From positions 61,113 through 125,112 of the forward strand of contig JADILZ010000028.1 in NCBI GenBank assembly GCA_017695065.1: a DNA stretch of 64,000 nt, given 5' to 3'. The notes beneath the pieces are model-generated. The model was not told where the DNA came from, did no database searches, and saw nothing but the letters and a program-made list of their open reading frames with translations. This document shows positions 1 through 16,078 of the stretch, one piece after another (within the stretch, counting starts at the first letter, position 1; every line of letters begins with the position of its first letter). The translations under genes were made by a program, and so were the position numbers. Source of the stretch: Candidatus Cryptobacteroides excrementipullorum. GTDB taxonomy: Bacteria > Bacteroidota > Bacteroidia > Bacteroidales > UBA932.

Positions 1-888
1 ATACGTGCCGAATGCGGAACTGTATGATGCGAAATCCGCGTCAACATCCACCACGAAGCGATGAGCACTGGAAAACGCCTGTCCCACAGACGCCCCTAAC
101 ACGAGCTCGTGGCCGTCAAGGCTCCTGCTTCCGGAAAGGAGACCGCCATAGTCGAGATTGTCCGCCCCGTATCTGTATGAAAGGGACACGTCATACAGGA
201 AATGACGGTCGGAAGCATCTTTGGAACTGACCCGGAGCGATGCCTCGAGAGCGTTGTAGCCCCTTGTCGTGAGCGTATCCTTCGTAGCCAGCCCGCGGTA
301 TCCGACATCGAAAGAGAAAACACCCTTGTCCCAGTTCACAGCCCCTTCGACACCGGCCCTGGTAAGCATGTCGTACCCGCTCCATGAAGATGCCGGCGCA
401 CCGGAAGAAGGGGAATCAAGCACCATGCTTCCAGAGGCGTCGTCAAGCACAGGGACTATACCCCTGTAACGTCCCACATACGACCTGTGCGTGGCATAGA
501 CGCTCATGCGGAACTTCCCTTTCAGGTCCGGGGACCACACAAGGTCGAACACCGGATGCAGCGGATATCCGGCTCCTGCCCTGAGGAAGAACCGTCTTCC
601 GGACCATGCGTCCGGCTGCGGCTTCATGTTCTGGAGATATGGTATGAATTCATACGAGCCCTTGTACGGGCTTTCGAACACTGAGTAATCGAAATCGAGG
701 TCAAACTGCGACACGCTGTCCGGCACCTGCATCTCGAACATAGGCTTGTGCACTTCTATCATCTTCCCCCTGTATGTCCTGGAGACCTCTACTGTAGGGT
801 CGATGCTCTGCGCCCCTGACGGAAGGGCGACGGAGGACAGGATAATGAACGGCAATATGTATTTTCTGTACATGGCAATGTATTTCAT
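1..888 (-). CDS. Outer-membrane beta-barrel protein (partial, runs off the left edge)
   Basis: Open minus-strand frame from ATG at 888 to position 1 with no stop. Starts MKYIAMYRKYILPFIILSSVALPSGAQS (signal peptide), followed by alternating aromatic/polar barrel-like segments. Confidence 0.6.
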   Translation of the reverse strand, partial: MKYIAMYRKYILPFIILSSVALPSGAQSIDPTVEVSRTYRGKMIEVHKPMFEMQVPDSVSQFDLDFDYSVFESPYKGSYEFIPYLQNMKPQPDAWSGRRFFLRAGAGYPLHPVFDLVWSPDLKGKFRMSVYATHRSYVGRYRGIVPVLDDASGSMVLDSPSSGAPASSWSGYDMLTRAGVEGAVNWDKGVFSFDVGYRGLATKDTLTTRGYNALEASLRVSSKDASDRHFLYDVSLSYRYGADNLDYGGLLSGSRSLDGHELVLGASVGQAFSSAHRFVVDVDADFASYSSAFGTY

Positions 889-952
889 AAACATCTGTTC
901 GACGGATTTATCTTAATGGTATCCAACTTTCTGTATTGTATTCCCCTTCCTG

Positions 953-3900
953 TCACTCCTGGTCCGGAGAAGCGGCTGCCGACGTAGAATCAGCCACAGC
1001 CGCCTGTGCGGAAATCATACTTCCGAGACGGGAAAGGCGCATCTTCACATTGTCAAGCACGTCATCGCCTCCAGGAAGAGGTGAATATCCGTCCTCGATG
1101 CTCTTGAATGTAGCCTCCGCCTGTTCAAGGTCCCCTCTTTCCACGAATGCGTCCCCGAGCACAATGAATGACTTGGCCAGCCAGTAAGTCTGCCCTGTCT
1201 GGGCATCAGAGAAGGCATAGACCTTCTTCTCCACTTCGTCGAAGTCCCCCCTGTCATAGCAGTCCTGGATGATAAGCCACGCGGCCTCGGCCCCTTCCGA
1301 GGTATAAGGGTCGGAAGCGAGCGCCCCGAGTATGGCGAAGGCCTCCTCTCTCCTGCTTGTCGCAAGATATGACTTGGCCATGGTCCAGTCAGCCTCCCTG
1401 CATATATTATCGTCACTGCGGCTGTCCTCCTTGACCTCTCTGGAGAGTTCCACAGCCTTTTCATAGTGCCGTGCACGGAATGCGGAGCGCATCATGCCGA
1501 GCAGGGCCTCGTAACGGTTGTTCTCCAGCAGGGCGGAGCTCCTGAGAGACTCGTACCCTCCGAGGGCGTCGTCATAGCGCTGCAGGTCATAGGAAATCCT
1601 TGAGTAATTGAGGACGGCCATTTCCTTGAAGGAGCCGGACCCGTTGTCCACGACCTTGGCGTAGTAGTCGCATGCCTTTTCAAGCTGACCTGTATTCTTG
1701 TAACATTCAGCCATATAGAACTCAGCCTGGCTCACTTTCTTCCCCATCGGATACTTGTCCATATACGACTGGAGCGATACTAGGGCCTTCTGGTAGTTCT
1801 CGGACAGGTATATCTGTTCAGCGGCATTGAAAATCATCATCTCCTTCTCGTCCTCGGTCTTGATAGAAGACTTGCCTATCTTGTCTATATAGGCCAGGTA
1901 CTTCTCCGGCTCGTTAAGGGACTGGTAAACGGACTCCATGGCCAGCAGTGCATCATCCGTGCACCCGGACAGAGGGAATTCCTCGACCACTTTCCTGAAA
2001 TAGCCGATGGCCTTGTCGGGGTCACCGCCGTTGTGGCTGATCATCCCGAGCTCGATCAGGGACCGGGCGATGTACGTGCTGTCCTTCACTGTCCCCACAA
2101 TCCTGTCAAAGCAGGCTGTCGCCTTTGACGGCTCCCCGGCAGTGACGTACGAACGTCCGAGCTCGAAATAGGCCTCCGGATAGAACGGGGAAGCTGGATC
2201 CGCCTTCCCGACATTCTCGAGAAGGGATATTTTCTTCGCGTTGTCACCCTCAAGCCCGTAAGACACAGCCGCCTGATAATACGGATATATGTCATCCGCC
2301 CTGAAATAGTCTTTCAGAACAGCGTTGTAGGCATCAATCGCCGCAGCATAATCCGCCTGCATGAAAAGGCAGTCAGCATAACGGAGGGACGCCTCCTTGC
2401 GGTAGAGCACGGAATCTCCGGACAAGTATTCCTTGAACCATTTCGCCGCCGAAGCGTAATCCTCTGACATGAAATGGCTGTAGGCAATGTTGTACGGGAT
2501 GAGATACCCTTCTTTCATCTTGTAGAGGGCGGAGATATTGTACAGCTCGGTATAAAGGTCAATGGCCTGTTCGAACTGGTCGTTCCTGTAATATGATTCC
2601 GCAATCCAGAAACGCGACAACTGGTTGAACATCGTTTTCTTGTCTGAATAATAGGCAGCGGCCTTCAGATACGGGACAGCATCCCTGTAAGAACTTCGCG
2701 AGATGAGCTGGGCTGCCCGCAGATAATTGGCCTTCATGTAGTTGAGGGTCATGTCACTGTCCATCTCGTCTATTTTTCCGTATGCATTGATAGCTGTCTC
2801 GTAGTCATGTCCGTAGAGTGCGGCCACAGCGATGTAGCTGTTTATCTTGTCACCCCTGTCCATGTCCCCGTACTTTTTAAGATAGTCGTTGAAGACGGAA
2901 GTGTCGTTGTTCAGGTCGAATGCGAGTTTCGCGTAGTTGAAATACGCGTCCTCGGTGATGTCAGCGTCGTAGCTGACCGACGAGGCGTCTTTGAAAGCCT
3001 CCATCGCGGCAACCTTGTTCTTGGTCTGTATGTAACAGTATCCCAGATGGTAATTGGCCACCTGCCCTATGGAATCCATCCTGTCGGTCATCATAGAATA
3101 CTTGTCGATGGCCCCCTGGTAGTCGTCCACCGCATAGAGCACGGAACCGGCATAGAAATAGTCGCTTCTGGATCGGAGCTCGGAAGATTCCTTGTTCTGG
3201 TCGAACCAGTACCTTGCCTTGTCCGCGTCCCCGAGCACCAGCCATGACTCCGAGATGAGCCTGATGACATGCGGCCTGCGCTCCTGCGGGATATTGTCCA
3301 TAAGCTCCGGAGCCTTCTCGCATACGGCCTCATGGTCTCCGAGCATGAACAGGCACTCAATCATATAATAGTCTGACATGGATGTGAAACGGCCGTCCTT
3401 GGATGCCTGCGAAAACCACTGGAGTGCCTCGCTGAAATCTTTCTGTCTGTAGCAGATATATCCGGCTGCGAACCTTGCCGGGGCAGTATAGTCCGAATAT
3501 GCCCGCCTGTCCATCTCCTTGAAGCGGAGCAGGGCACGGTCGTAGTTCCCGAGACTGAAATCGCAGTATGCCTTCTTGAAAAGGAACTCCGGTATCTGCT
3601 TCTTGTAGAGCCTGTAACGGGATACCGCATCGAACTCGTCGAGAGCTCCGGAAAAATCGTCATGGTCAAAGAGGTTCAGGGCATGCTGGTAACGGATCTG
3701 CGGTATCAGCCACGAAGTGGGGCAGTCAGAGGCATAGCTGCTTATCAGGTGCTCATACCCTTCTGTCTGCAGGTTTGCCGCACAGAGGACAGCATATCCT
3801 CTCGCCTCACAGTCCCCGTATCTTTCGGCCAGAGCGCTGAATAGAGACTGAGCCCTGTCATACATCCCTCTGTCAAACAGCTCAACTGCTTGCCTGAAAT

Positions 3901-4018
3901 CCTTTCGGGCCGAACCTCCCGGCATACCTTCCCGTACGTCTGCTGAGGCATATGCCCCGACACACGGCAGCATCAGATATACCGACAGGCAGAAGACTAC
4001 AATACCGGTTTTCTTCAT
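953..4018 (-). CDS. Tetratricopeptide-repeat protein (large periplasmic/outer-membrane TPR scaffold)
   Basis: 1021 aa ORF with N-terminal signal peptide and many TPR-like repeats (e.g. AxxxFxxALxxYxxxxxxxP). Confidence 0.85.
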   Translation of the reverse strand: MKKTGIVVFCLSVYLMLPCVGAYASADVREGMPGGSARKDFRQAVELFDRGMYDRAQSLFSALAERYGDCEARGYAVLCAANLQTEGYEHLISSYASDCPTSWLIPQIRYQHALNLFDHDDFSGALDEFDAVSRYRLYKKQIPEFLFKKAYCDFSLGNYDRALLRFKEMDRRAYSDYTAPARFAAGYICYRQKDFSEALQWFSQASKDGRFTSMSDYYMIECLFMLGDHEAVCEKAPELMDNIPQERRPHVIRLISESWLVLGDADKARYWFDQNKESSELRSRSDYFYAGSVLYAVDDYQGAIDKYSMMTDRMDSIGQVANYHLGYCYIQTKNKVAAMEAFKDASSVSYDADITEDAYFNYAKLAFDLNNDTSVFNDYLKKYGDMDRGDKINSYIAVAALYGHDYETAINAYGKIDEMDSDMTLNYMKANYLRAAQLISRSSYRDAVPYLKAAAYYSDKKTMFNQLSRFWIAESYYRNDQFEQAIDLYTELYNISALYKMKEGYLIPYNIAYSHFMSEDYASAAKWFKEYLSGDSVLYRKEASLRYADCLFMQADYAAAIDAYNAVLKDYFRADDIYPYYQAAVSYGLEGDNAKKISLLENVGKADPASPFYPEAYFELGRSYVTAGEPSKATACFDRIVGTVKDSTYIARSLIELGMISHNGGDPDKAIGYFRKVVEEFPLSGCTDDALLAMESVYQSLNEPEKYLAYIDKIGKSSIKTEDEKEMMIFNAAEQIYLSENYQKALVSLQSYMDKYPMGKKVSQAEFYMAECYKNTGQLEKACDYYAKVVDNGSGSFKEMAVLNYSRISYDLQRYDDALGGYESLRSSALLENNRYEALLGMMRSAFRARHYEKAVELSREVKEDSRSDDNICREADWTMAKSYLATSRREEAFAILGALASDPYTSEGAEAAWLIIQDCYDRGDFDEVEKKVYAFSDAQTGQTYWLAKSFIVLGDAFVERGDLEQAEATFKSIEDGYSPLPGGDDVLDNVKMRLSRLGSMISAQAAVADSTSAAASPDQE

Positions 4019-4095
4019 CTGTCAATAAATTTTTCTGCAAATGTAGTAATTTAGACAGCTTATACAATGCTGTTTTTTTTCATAAAATCAAAGAA

Positions 4096-4129
4096 GCTGC
4101 CTGAATTCCACTGGTGGAATTCAGGCAGC
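4096..4129 (-). terminator. Perfect 16-bp-arm hairpin downstream of the beta-galactosidase gene
   Basis: gctgcctgaattccac-tg-gtggaattcaggcagc, then TTCTTTGATTTT on the minus strand. Confidence 0.75.
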
Positions 4130-4201
4130 ACATCGGATTTCCCATGATAATCCGTATTCTCTGACATCACGGACAAATAATCATGCTTCCGTCTGTCTGG
4201 A

Positions 4202-10037
<5,836 letters not shown>

Positions 10038-10075
10038 ACAAGTATATTGATTATTTAGCGTAAAATTTACAGAAA

Positions 10076-11941
10076 TCACCTGAACAGAATACCATCCGCC
10101 TCTGAGACATGACCCTTATCATCTACAGTAACAGGTATGAAGGTCACAATCCAGTTGTTCGTATTCGGGAACACCCTCGGGCAGTACAGTCTTATCTCAT
10201 TCCAGCCTGCCTTCAGCGGAATGCTGGCCGGCTCCCTCATCCAGCAGAACTGCTCGTCAGTGTAAGGGGTCTCCTCAGGGACACGGTTATGCCATGTGTG
10301 TTCATGATAGCGGTGCTTTCCCGGCTCATTCCAAGGCTTGGGCGGAAAAATTTCCGTGTCCCCTGAGAACAGACGGCCCTGAGCCTCCCAATACCCCTGG
10401 TAACCGATTCCGTCAGACATGCGGTCTGCCCTGTCCGGGGCTTCGAAGCCCACCCATGCTGTTATGACAGTATCTCTGGCGGCATATATTCCAGTGGTCA
10501 TCCAGGCATCCATAGTCGGGAGCAGCTCCACGCCGTTTTTCCTGCATATAGACTGGAAATCGATGACTCCGCCCCATGCTTCTGTCCATTCCATCTCATC
10601 AGGAGCAGTCCCTCTTGCCTGAGGAAGGGTCACACGCCATGGAATCGATGCATTCGAGACCCACTTCATGTCATAGTCGTAAAGGAAATTGTCCCTGTGG
10701 TATGCAAGCCTTGTCTCGAAATCAGCAAGCTTGTCATACCATTCGCTTCCTGGTTCCGGCACGAGGTTCTCGTCAGACAGGGGCAGCCTCTTACCTCCGC
10801 ACCAGAATGATTCTGAAAATGCCGGGAGACCGTTTACTATCCCGTTGTGCAGAGAAATCCGGCTGTTGTCATCCACCCTCACATCAGGGAACAGGGCCAG
10901 ATCGCCTCCGAGAGCATAGCCGTCCGTTTTCTCCAGACCGCAAGGCTGGTGGAAAAAGAACTTCATGGTATTCAGGACAGGATGTATATGGTTCATATAT
11001 CCCATATAGGAATCAAGATAAGGACATGAAAATCCATTCTTTGCAATTTCCTCTCCGACCGAGGTGAACCATATCTGATGTACTGTTTCCGGAGCTGCTG
11101 GAAGACCTGGACTCCAGGCGACCGGAGTCCTACCATGCTCTCTCGCCAGAGACTCGCAGAACTGCATGAATTCTTCCGGATCGCTTACAGACACCTCATC
11201 AGAACCTATGTGCATGTACGGGCAATCCTCGGCACTGATTTCCGTAAAAAACTCTTTCAGGCACTTCTCCAGTACCTGCATGCCATCAGGAGAAGCCATA
11301 CCGAACCCGAATGTATCAGTGAAATACTGGCTGTGCCCTGGCATGTCGATTTCCGGAATGACCATGATTCCCCGCTCCTTCGCATAAGCTATGACATCCC
11401 GTATCTCATCATAAGTATAGAACTTGCCTTCATCCCGTCCCTTCCTCTGGAAACGCGGGTCGTTAAGCTGCGGATATACCTTACATTCAATACGCCATGC
11501 AGGATAATCCGTCAGATGCCAGTGGAAAGCATTTATCTTATAGAAAGACATAAGGTCCAGCCATTCCTTGATCATTTCCACCGGAACGAAGTTCCTGCCG
11601 GCATCATACATGAAAGCCCTGACTGGAAATGCCGGATAATCGGTGATGGAGACTGACGGGACAAGGCCATGTACATCCTCAAGCTGGGCCAGAGTGGACT
11701 TCGCCCATACAAGGCCACGGTCATCCTTGGCTCTGATGACTGCTTTCCTGCCACGGATTTCAAGGGTATAGCCTTCAGACGGAAGGTCTATCCCGGGAAC
11801 CACCCTGGCATCTACCGTTTCTATTTCCACTTTTCTGTCTTTCAACACATGCATTTCCTTCGGTGAAGGGATAAGCATCTGTGCCCATACTGGCAACACG
11901 GCAGCGGCAAGGACCAATGCCATAGCAAATTTCAGTATCAT
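10076..11941 (-). CDS. Beta-N-acetylhexosaminidase, GH20 family
   Basis: GH20 motifs: KINAFHWHLTDYPAWRIE, GIMVIPEIDMPGHSQYF, YMHIGSDEVSV. Confidence 0.93.
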   Translation of the reverse strand: MILKFAMALVLAAAVLPVWAQMLIPSPKEMHVLKDRKVEIETVDARVVPGIDLPSEGYTLEIRGRKAVIRAKDDRGLVWAKSTLAQLEDVHGLVPSVSITDYPAFPVRAFMYDAGRNFVPVEMIKEWLDLMSFYKINAFHWHLTDYPAWRIECKVYPQLNDPRFQRKGRDEGKFYTYDEIRDVIAYAKERGIMVIPEIDMPGHSQYFTDTFGFGMASPDGMQVLEKCLKEFFTEISAEDCPYMHIGSDEVSVSDPEEFMQFCESLAREHGRTPVAWSPGLPAAPETVHQIWFTSVGEEIAKNGFSCPYLDSYMGYMNHIHPVLNTMKFFFHQPCGLEKTDGYALGGDLALFPDVRVDDNSRISLHNGIVNGLPAFSESFWCGGKRLPLSDENLVPEPGSEWYDKLADFETRLAYHRDNFLYDYDMKWVSNASIPWRVTLPQARGTAPDEMEWTEAWGGVIDFQSICRKNGVELLPTMDAWMTTGIYAARDTVITAWVGFEAPDRADRMSDGIGYQGYWEAQGRLFSGDTEIFPPKPWNEPGKHRYHEHTWHNRVPEETPYTDEQFCWMREPASIPLKAGWNEIRLYCPRVFPNTNNWIVTFIPVTVDDKGHVSEADGILFR

Positions 11942-11971
11942 CTGTGCATTATATTAAATTAAAAAGATTCA

Positions 11972-13789
11972 TCATTCAGAGAGTACATCTCTCTCAGGCT
12001 CGAACCCGCCTTCTATGTCGTTGCCTTCTATACTGACATTTTTCACTCTCTGGAAAAAGAACATGCGGGTATTCCAATGGAATGGCGGATACCCTGCATT
12101 CCTGCGCACGGTGTTGCCCCTGAATACGAGGCCGTCTACGGACTTCGCATACAGCAGAGGCCGGTCGAACATGTCGAATTCATTGTTTTCTATGACTATC
12201 CCGCTGTGGAAATATTTCTTCTGGAGATCAAGACGCGGGATTTCAGGATAAATGGAGATCACGGCATTCGTGAACTGGTACATGCTGGTAAGGGCATTGA
12301 TGAACTTGTTCCCGCGGATCACGACATCGCTGCAGGCCCCGGTCTCGAACCATCCGTTGCAGTCGCCGCACAAGAGGATGGCGGTGCCGGAGGTGTGGTC
12401 GAAGACATTGTTCTCCACGACTGTCTTTCTCGGTGTGCTGAACAGTGCGCCGCGGGCACGGTTGTTCCTGATGAGGTTATCGGCGAAATAGACTTCCGGT
12501 GTCCATTCCAGATTCTCTATTCCGTATGAGGCAGGACCGCTTCCCACAGACGGGTCTACAGGATTCTCGAATGTGATGACAAACCGCTTGGCTCCATTTA
12601 TGTCTGTTTTTCCGGACGGACAGATAGACGATATGACATTCACTCCGTCAAGCATCTCCATCGTAAGGGAATTTATGAAACGTACGGTATCCCCTGGACG
12701 CCCCCATTCGAAACCATAGCTCTGGTAGTGCATGTATTCTCCGGCAAGGGTGCGGTCATCGATCCGTTCCTGTACCTTAAGGTAAGTCCCGTGGACATTT
12801 ATGGCATCATCCATCATCCCCTCATAAAGTCCGCCTGTAGAGCTTATGAGGCCTTTGCACCCCGAAAAATGCGTAGCATCGGCCTGTGTTGTGAAATATC
12901 TCGGGTCATCATCCCCGCGCAGACACACGGAAAAACCGTCCAGCGTGATGTTCTCGCTCACCTGGGCAAGCAATCCCATCCCTTCGGCATAATGCACCTT
13001 TACATTCTCCACAACAGTATTCGTTCCATGATACACAAATATGCCCGGTGCGGGGCGTGTCCACGGACGGAGGGCGATGACAGTCCCCGGGACAAGTTTC
13101 ATGTTATCCCATGGAGCAAGCACCGTCCTTGGTGCAATTTCCTTCACGCCTTTCGTCCCTACCTGAAGATCACCGGTATCAAAGACCAGATGCCGGGTCT
13201 TTTCTTCAAAAGCTATCCCTGTTTCCGGGACGAGCTCCCAACCTTCACCCTTGACCACCAGACAGCTGTCATCGATGGAATATTCAACCCACGGGGCAAT
13301 CTCGTAGGTAATCGTCCCGTCTTCAGCATTATTTTCAAGTATCTTTATCTGAGTGATATGCGGATTCTCGAAATCTATGCTTAAATTCTTCAGCGTACAG
13401 TTTTCCGTGTCCACCAGCGACACAGGCAGCATGCGGCCATGGAATATCAGTTCAGAACCCTGTCCGTCAAATACCATGTTCTTCATATTCTCGAAAGGGA
13501 TACCCACATTCTTGGGGTTGGTCTGGTCGTGATTCGAAATATAGTATTCCCTTACCGCGGAGCCTTCTGGATAGAAATCATACCGGCCATGAGGAAGGGT
13601 GATGAATACGGCTTTGCCTCCTGACTCAGCGGCTATTTTATGCAGAGCCTCAGATACCAGAGGGGACGAATTCACGCCGGTGTCTGGTTTCAGGCCATAG
13701 TCGGCAAGATTGTACACAGCGGTGCCGCATGATACCGACATCACTGTCAGGAAGATGACTGAAATAAGAAATGACATGAATGTATGCAT
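11972..13789 (-). CDS. GH110-like alpha-1,3-galactosidase (right-handed beta-helix)
   Basis: Parallel beta-helix repeats and the segment ATHFSGCKGLISSTGGLYEGMMDDAINVHGTYLKV, characteristic of GH110. Signal peptide present. Confidence 0.85.
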   Translation of the reverse strand: MHTFMSFLISVIFLTVMSVSCGTAVYNLADYGLKPDTGVNSSPLVSEALHKIAAESGGKAVFITLPHGRYDFYPEGSAVREYYISNHDQTNPKNVGIPFENMKNMVFDGQGSELIFHGRMLPVSLVDTENCTLKNLSIDFENPHITQIKILENNAEDGTITYEIAPWVEYSIDDSCLVVKGEGWELVPETGIAFEEKTRHLVFDTGDLQVGTKGVKEIAPRTVLAPWDNMKLVPGTVIALRPWTRPAPGIFVYHGTNTVVENVKVHYAEGMGLLAQVSENITLDGFSVCLRGDDDPRYFTTQADATHFSGCKGLISSTGGLYEGMMDDAINVHGTYLKVQERIDDRTLAGEYMHYQSYGFEWGRPGDTVRFINSLTMEMLDGVNVISSICPSGKTDINGAKRFVITFENPVDPSVGSGPASYGIENLEWTPEVYFADNLIRNNRARGALFSTPRKTVVENNVFDHTSGTAILLCGDCNGWFETGACSDVVIRGNKFINALTSMYQFTNAVISIYPEIPRLDLQKKYFHSGIVIENNEFDMFDRPLLYAKSVDGLVFRGNTVRRNAGYPPFHWNTRMFFFQRVKNVSIEGNDIEGGFEPERDVLSE

Positions 13790-13881
13790 GGCTTACAGAT
13801 GTTTCCTTTAAATGAAGGCGGCGGCAGATCGGCATATACCGTCGCCTTCATCATATATACTAATAACTAACCCAAAAAGAC

Positions 13882-14343
13882 TTATTTCCGGAAATCTACA
13901 ATACGTATTGTCCATTCAGCCTTGTCACCGTTTCCGGCCATTACTGTATATTTGAATTCTCCTGCGGAGAAATCAGAAGGGAACACTCCCATTACAGGCG
14001 CACCGTCCACAGGGGCGATACGGGCAGCTGTAGATGCATCTACATTTATCGCCAGAGCATTCAGAGAGACTTGGCTGCGGATCTCGTCCGTGAATTTACC
14101 GGTGGCTGCCGGGACAGTGATAGAACATTCTATCACACGGCCCTCTGCATCAATATCGTTGGACACCGTCATTTCCATGACGTTCATCTGCTCTGCCGAC
14201 TCTTCGTACCATCGGTACTCGAAGCGGACATTGGTGATGTCATTAAGGTCGTATGTCTCCAGTTCGTCCAGCCCCATCTTCAGACAAGATGTGTTCATCA
14301 GGGCTAGGACCGCAAAAACCATAATTGCGTATATTTTCTTCAT
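13882..14343 (-). CDS. PUL-associated lipoprotein, DUF5018-like, in SusE-like position
   Basis: Lipobox MKKIYAIMVFAVLALMNTSC; sits directly after susD in the operon; Ig-like composition. Confidence 0.65.
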   Translation of the reverse strand: MKKIYAIMVFAVLALMNTSCLKMGLDELETYDLNDITNVRFEYRWYEESAEQMNVMEMTVSNDIDAEGRVIECSITVPAATGKFTDEIRSQVSLNALAINVDASTAARIAPVDGAPVMGVFPSDFSAGEFKYTVMAGNGDKAEWTIRIVDFRK

Positions 14344-14362
14344 CTTTTGAAATGTTAAAATG

Positions 14363-16063
14363 TTACCATCCTTCATTCTGGTCAAGCGAAGGGTTGTTTA
14401 TGCGTTCGTTCTCAGGGACAGGGAAAAGGTAACGCTTGGAAGTGAAAACCCTTTCGTTGAAAGCCTCCTGATAAGGTATCGCCACGAACTCGAAACTCTT
14501 TCCGTCCTCCGAAATGCTTATAGACTGATGCACCTTGGTCAGTTCATCCACCACTGCCTTTCCGTCAGCCTTGCCCCAACGTAGCAGACACCAGTATCTG
14601 TCTCCTTCATGGACAAGCTCGACCCTGCGCTCTCTCTTGTATGCCTTCCAGGCGTCCTCCAGCGACATCCCCGCAGAAAGCTCCGGAAGTCCGCCATGCT
14701 CCGTACGGGTCTTGTTTATATACTCAATGGCTGTCTGCACATCTCCGAGCCTCAGCATCACTTCAGCATAATTCAAGTATGAACGTCCCAGTCTCAGCAG
14801 GATATAGTGATAATTGGTAGGATACGAATGGTACAGGATTTGTTTGGTATACACTCCTTTTCTCCACAGATACCCACTGAGGGAAGGACCCCATCCGCCA
14901 TTTGTTATGCTGTTCCAGTGCATGTTCCCCCTGTCCCTCAAAGTTATGAGACTGTTAAAATACATGGTGGAATCATGTACGACTGTCGCATAGAAACGGC
15001 TGTCCCTGTTCTTGTATATGGCATCAGACACATAGCCACCGTTTGCAAGGTAATCCTGATAATAGCTTGTCTCATCCCAGTCTTTGGCTGTTCCGTCTTC
15101 ATCAATGACCTCATAATCATTTACCAGATCCACAGAAGGGAACATGGCAGGCCATCCTTCAAAGTTGTCGTTCAACTGCGGGTGGGCGAAAGCCTGCATC
15201 TTCGCATTGCTCATATTCGGCACAAGGTATTGCATCCAGGTACCGCTGAATGTCGTATTGTTCTCATGCTTCCACTGGGCAAGGATTATTTCCGGAGAAC
15301 TCATTGCATGGTCATAATCATTGAACAGGGCTTCATAATCAGTGTCAAGAGAATACTGGCCCAGTGCAAACAGCGTCTCGCTTGCCGTCTTGGCTATCTC
15401 ATAGTATTCATCCTGACCCTCTTCTATGTATGCTGCCCCGTGAAGTGCGACTTCTGCCAGCAGTGCATAGGCTGCCCCTTGTGTCAGCATGCCTGTCTCC
15501 GCCGATACCGGAAGGTCCGGAGCGGCCTCCTGAAGATCCCTGATGATAAAGTCGTATGTATCCTTTACCGTCTCCGTACGCGGAAACCGCATATCTTCAG
15601 ACGGATCTATCACTCTGTCCACAAGCATGACCTTGCCGAAAAGGCGGGCGCTGCTGAAATATATCATGGCTCGCAGCATCTTCGCCTGTGCGATAAGATT
15701 CGTCCTGTCATTCTCTGAAAAAACAGTGTTCTCTGAAAGCTTCCGGATAGCAAGATTACATTTCCTTATGTCTCCATATATGTTCCAGCCTGCGTCATGA
15801 TAACGGTCGATCTGCTCCCTGTTGATACTGGAGGCAGTCCCGTCATCCTGGATAATATCGTTATCCGTCCACTTGTCCTCGTAAATGAGCCTCCCGGTGG
15901 CATAATTCAGGGGCGGATACAGAAAAGCCTGCACCATATCCGGACTGCTCCACACATCGTTTTCCGTAAAACTGTCCAAAGGCCCCTTGTCCAATATATC
16001 ACTGCAAGACACACTGCTCGCGATAAGGGCCAATGACATAATTTTTATAAATATCCTTTTCAT
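14363..16063 (-). CDS. SusD/RagB family nutrient-binding outer-membrane lipoprotein
   Basis: Lipobox ...LIASSVSC, C-terminal WGKADGKAVVDELTK...ERINNPSLDQNEGW; adjacent to SusC. Confidence 0.95.
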   Translation of the reverse strand: MKRIFIKIMSLALIASSVSCSDILDKGPLDSFTENDVWSSPDMVQAFLYPPLNYATGRLIYEDKWTDNDIIQDDGTASSINREQIDRYHDAGWNIYGDIRKCNLAIRKLSENTVFSENDRTNLIAQAKMLRAMIYFSSARLFGKVMLVDRVIDPSEDMRFPRTETVKDTYDFIIRDLQEAAPDLPVSAETGMLTQGAAYALLAEVALHGAAYIEEGQDEYYEIAKTASETLFALGQYSLDTDYEALFNDYDHAMSSPEIILAQWKHENNTTFSGTWMQYLVPNMSNAKMQAFAHPQLNDNFEGWPAMFPSVDLVNDYEVIDEDGTAKDWDETSYYQDYLANGGYVSDAIYKNRDSRFYATVVHDSTMYFNSLITLRDRGNMHWNSITNGGWGPSLSGYLWRKGVYTKQILYHSYPTNYHYILLRLGRSYLNYAEVMLRLGDVQTAIEYINKTRTEHGGLPELSAGMSLEDAWKAYKRERRVELVHEGDRYWCLLRWGKADGKAVVDELTKVHQSISISEDGKSFEFVAIPYQEAFNERVFTSKRYLFPVPENERINNPSLDQNEGW

Positions 16064-16078
16064 TATAGTTCGTATCAA

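Noticed and set aside
14807-15718. 303 aa plus-strand ORF opposite susD
   Set aside because: Antisense to a confident SusD gene, no recognisable domain; typical spurious ORF.
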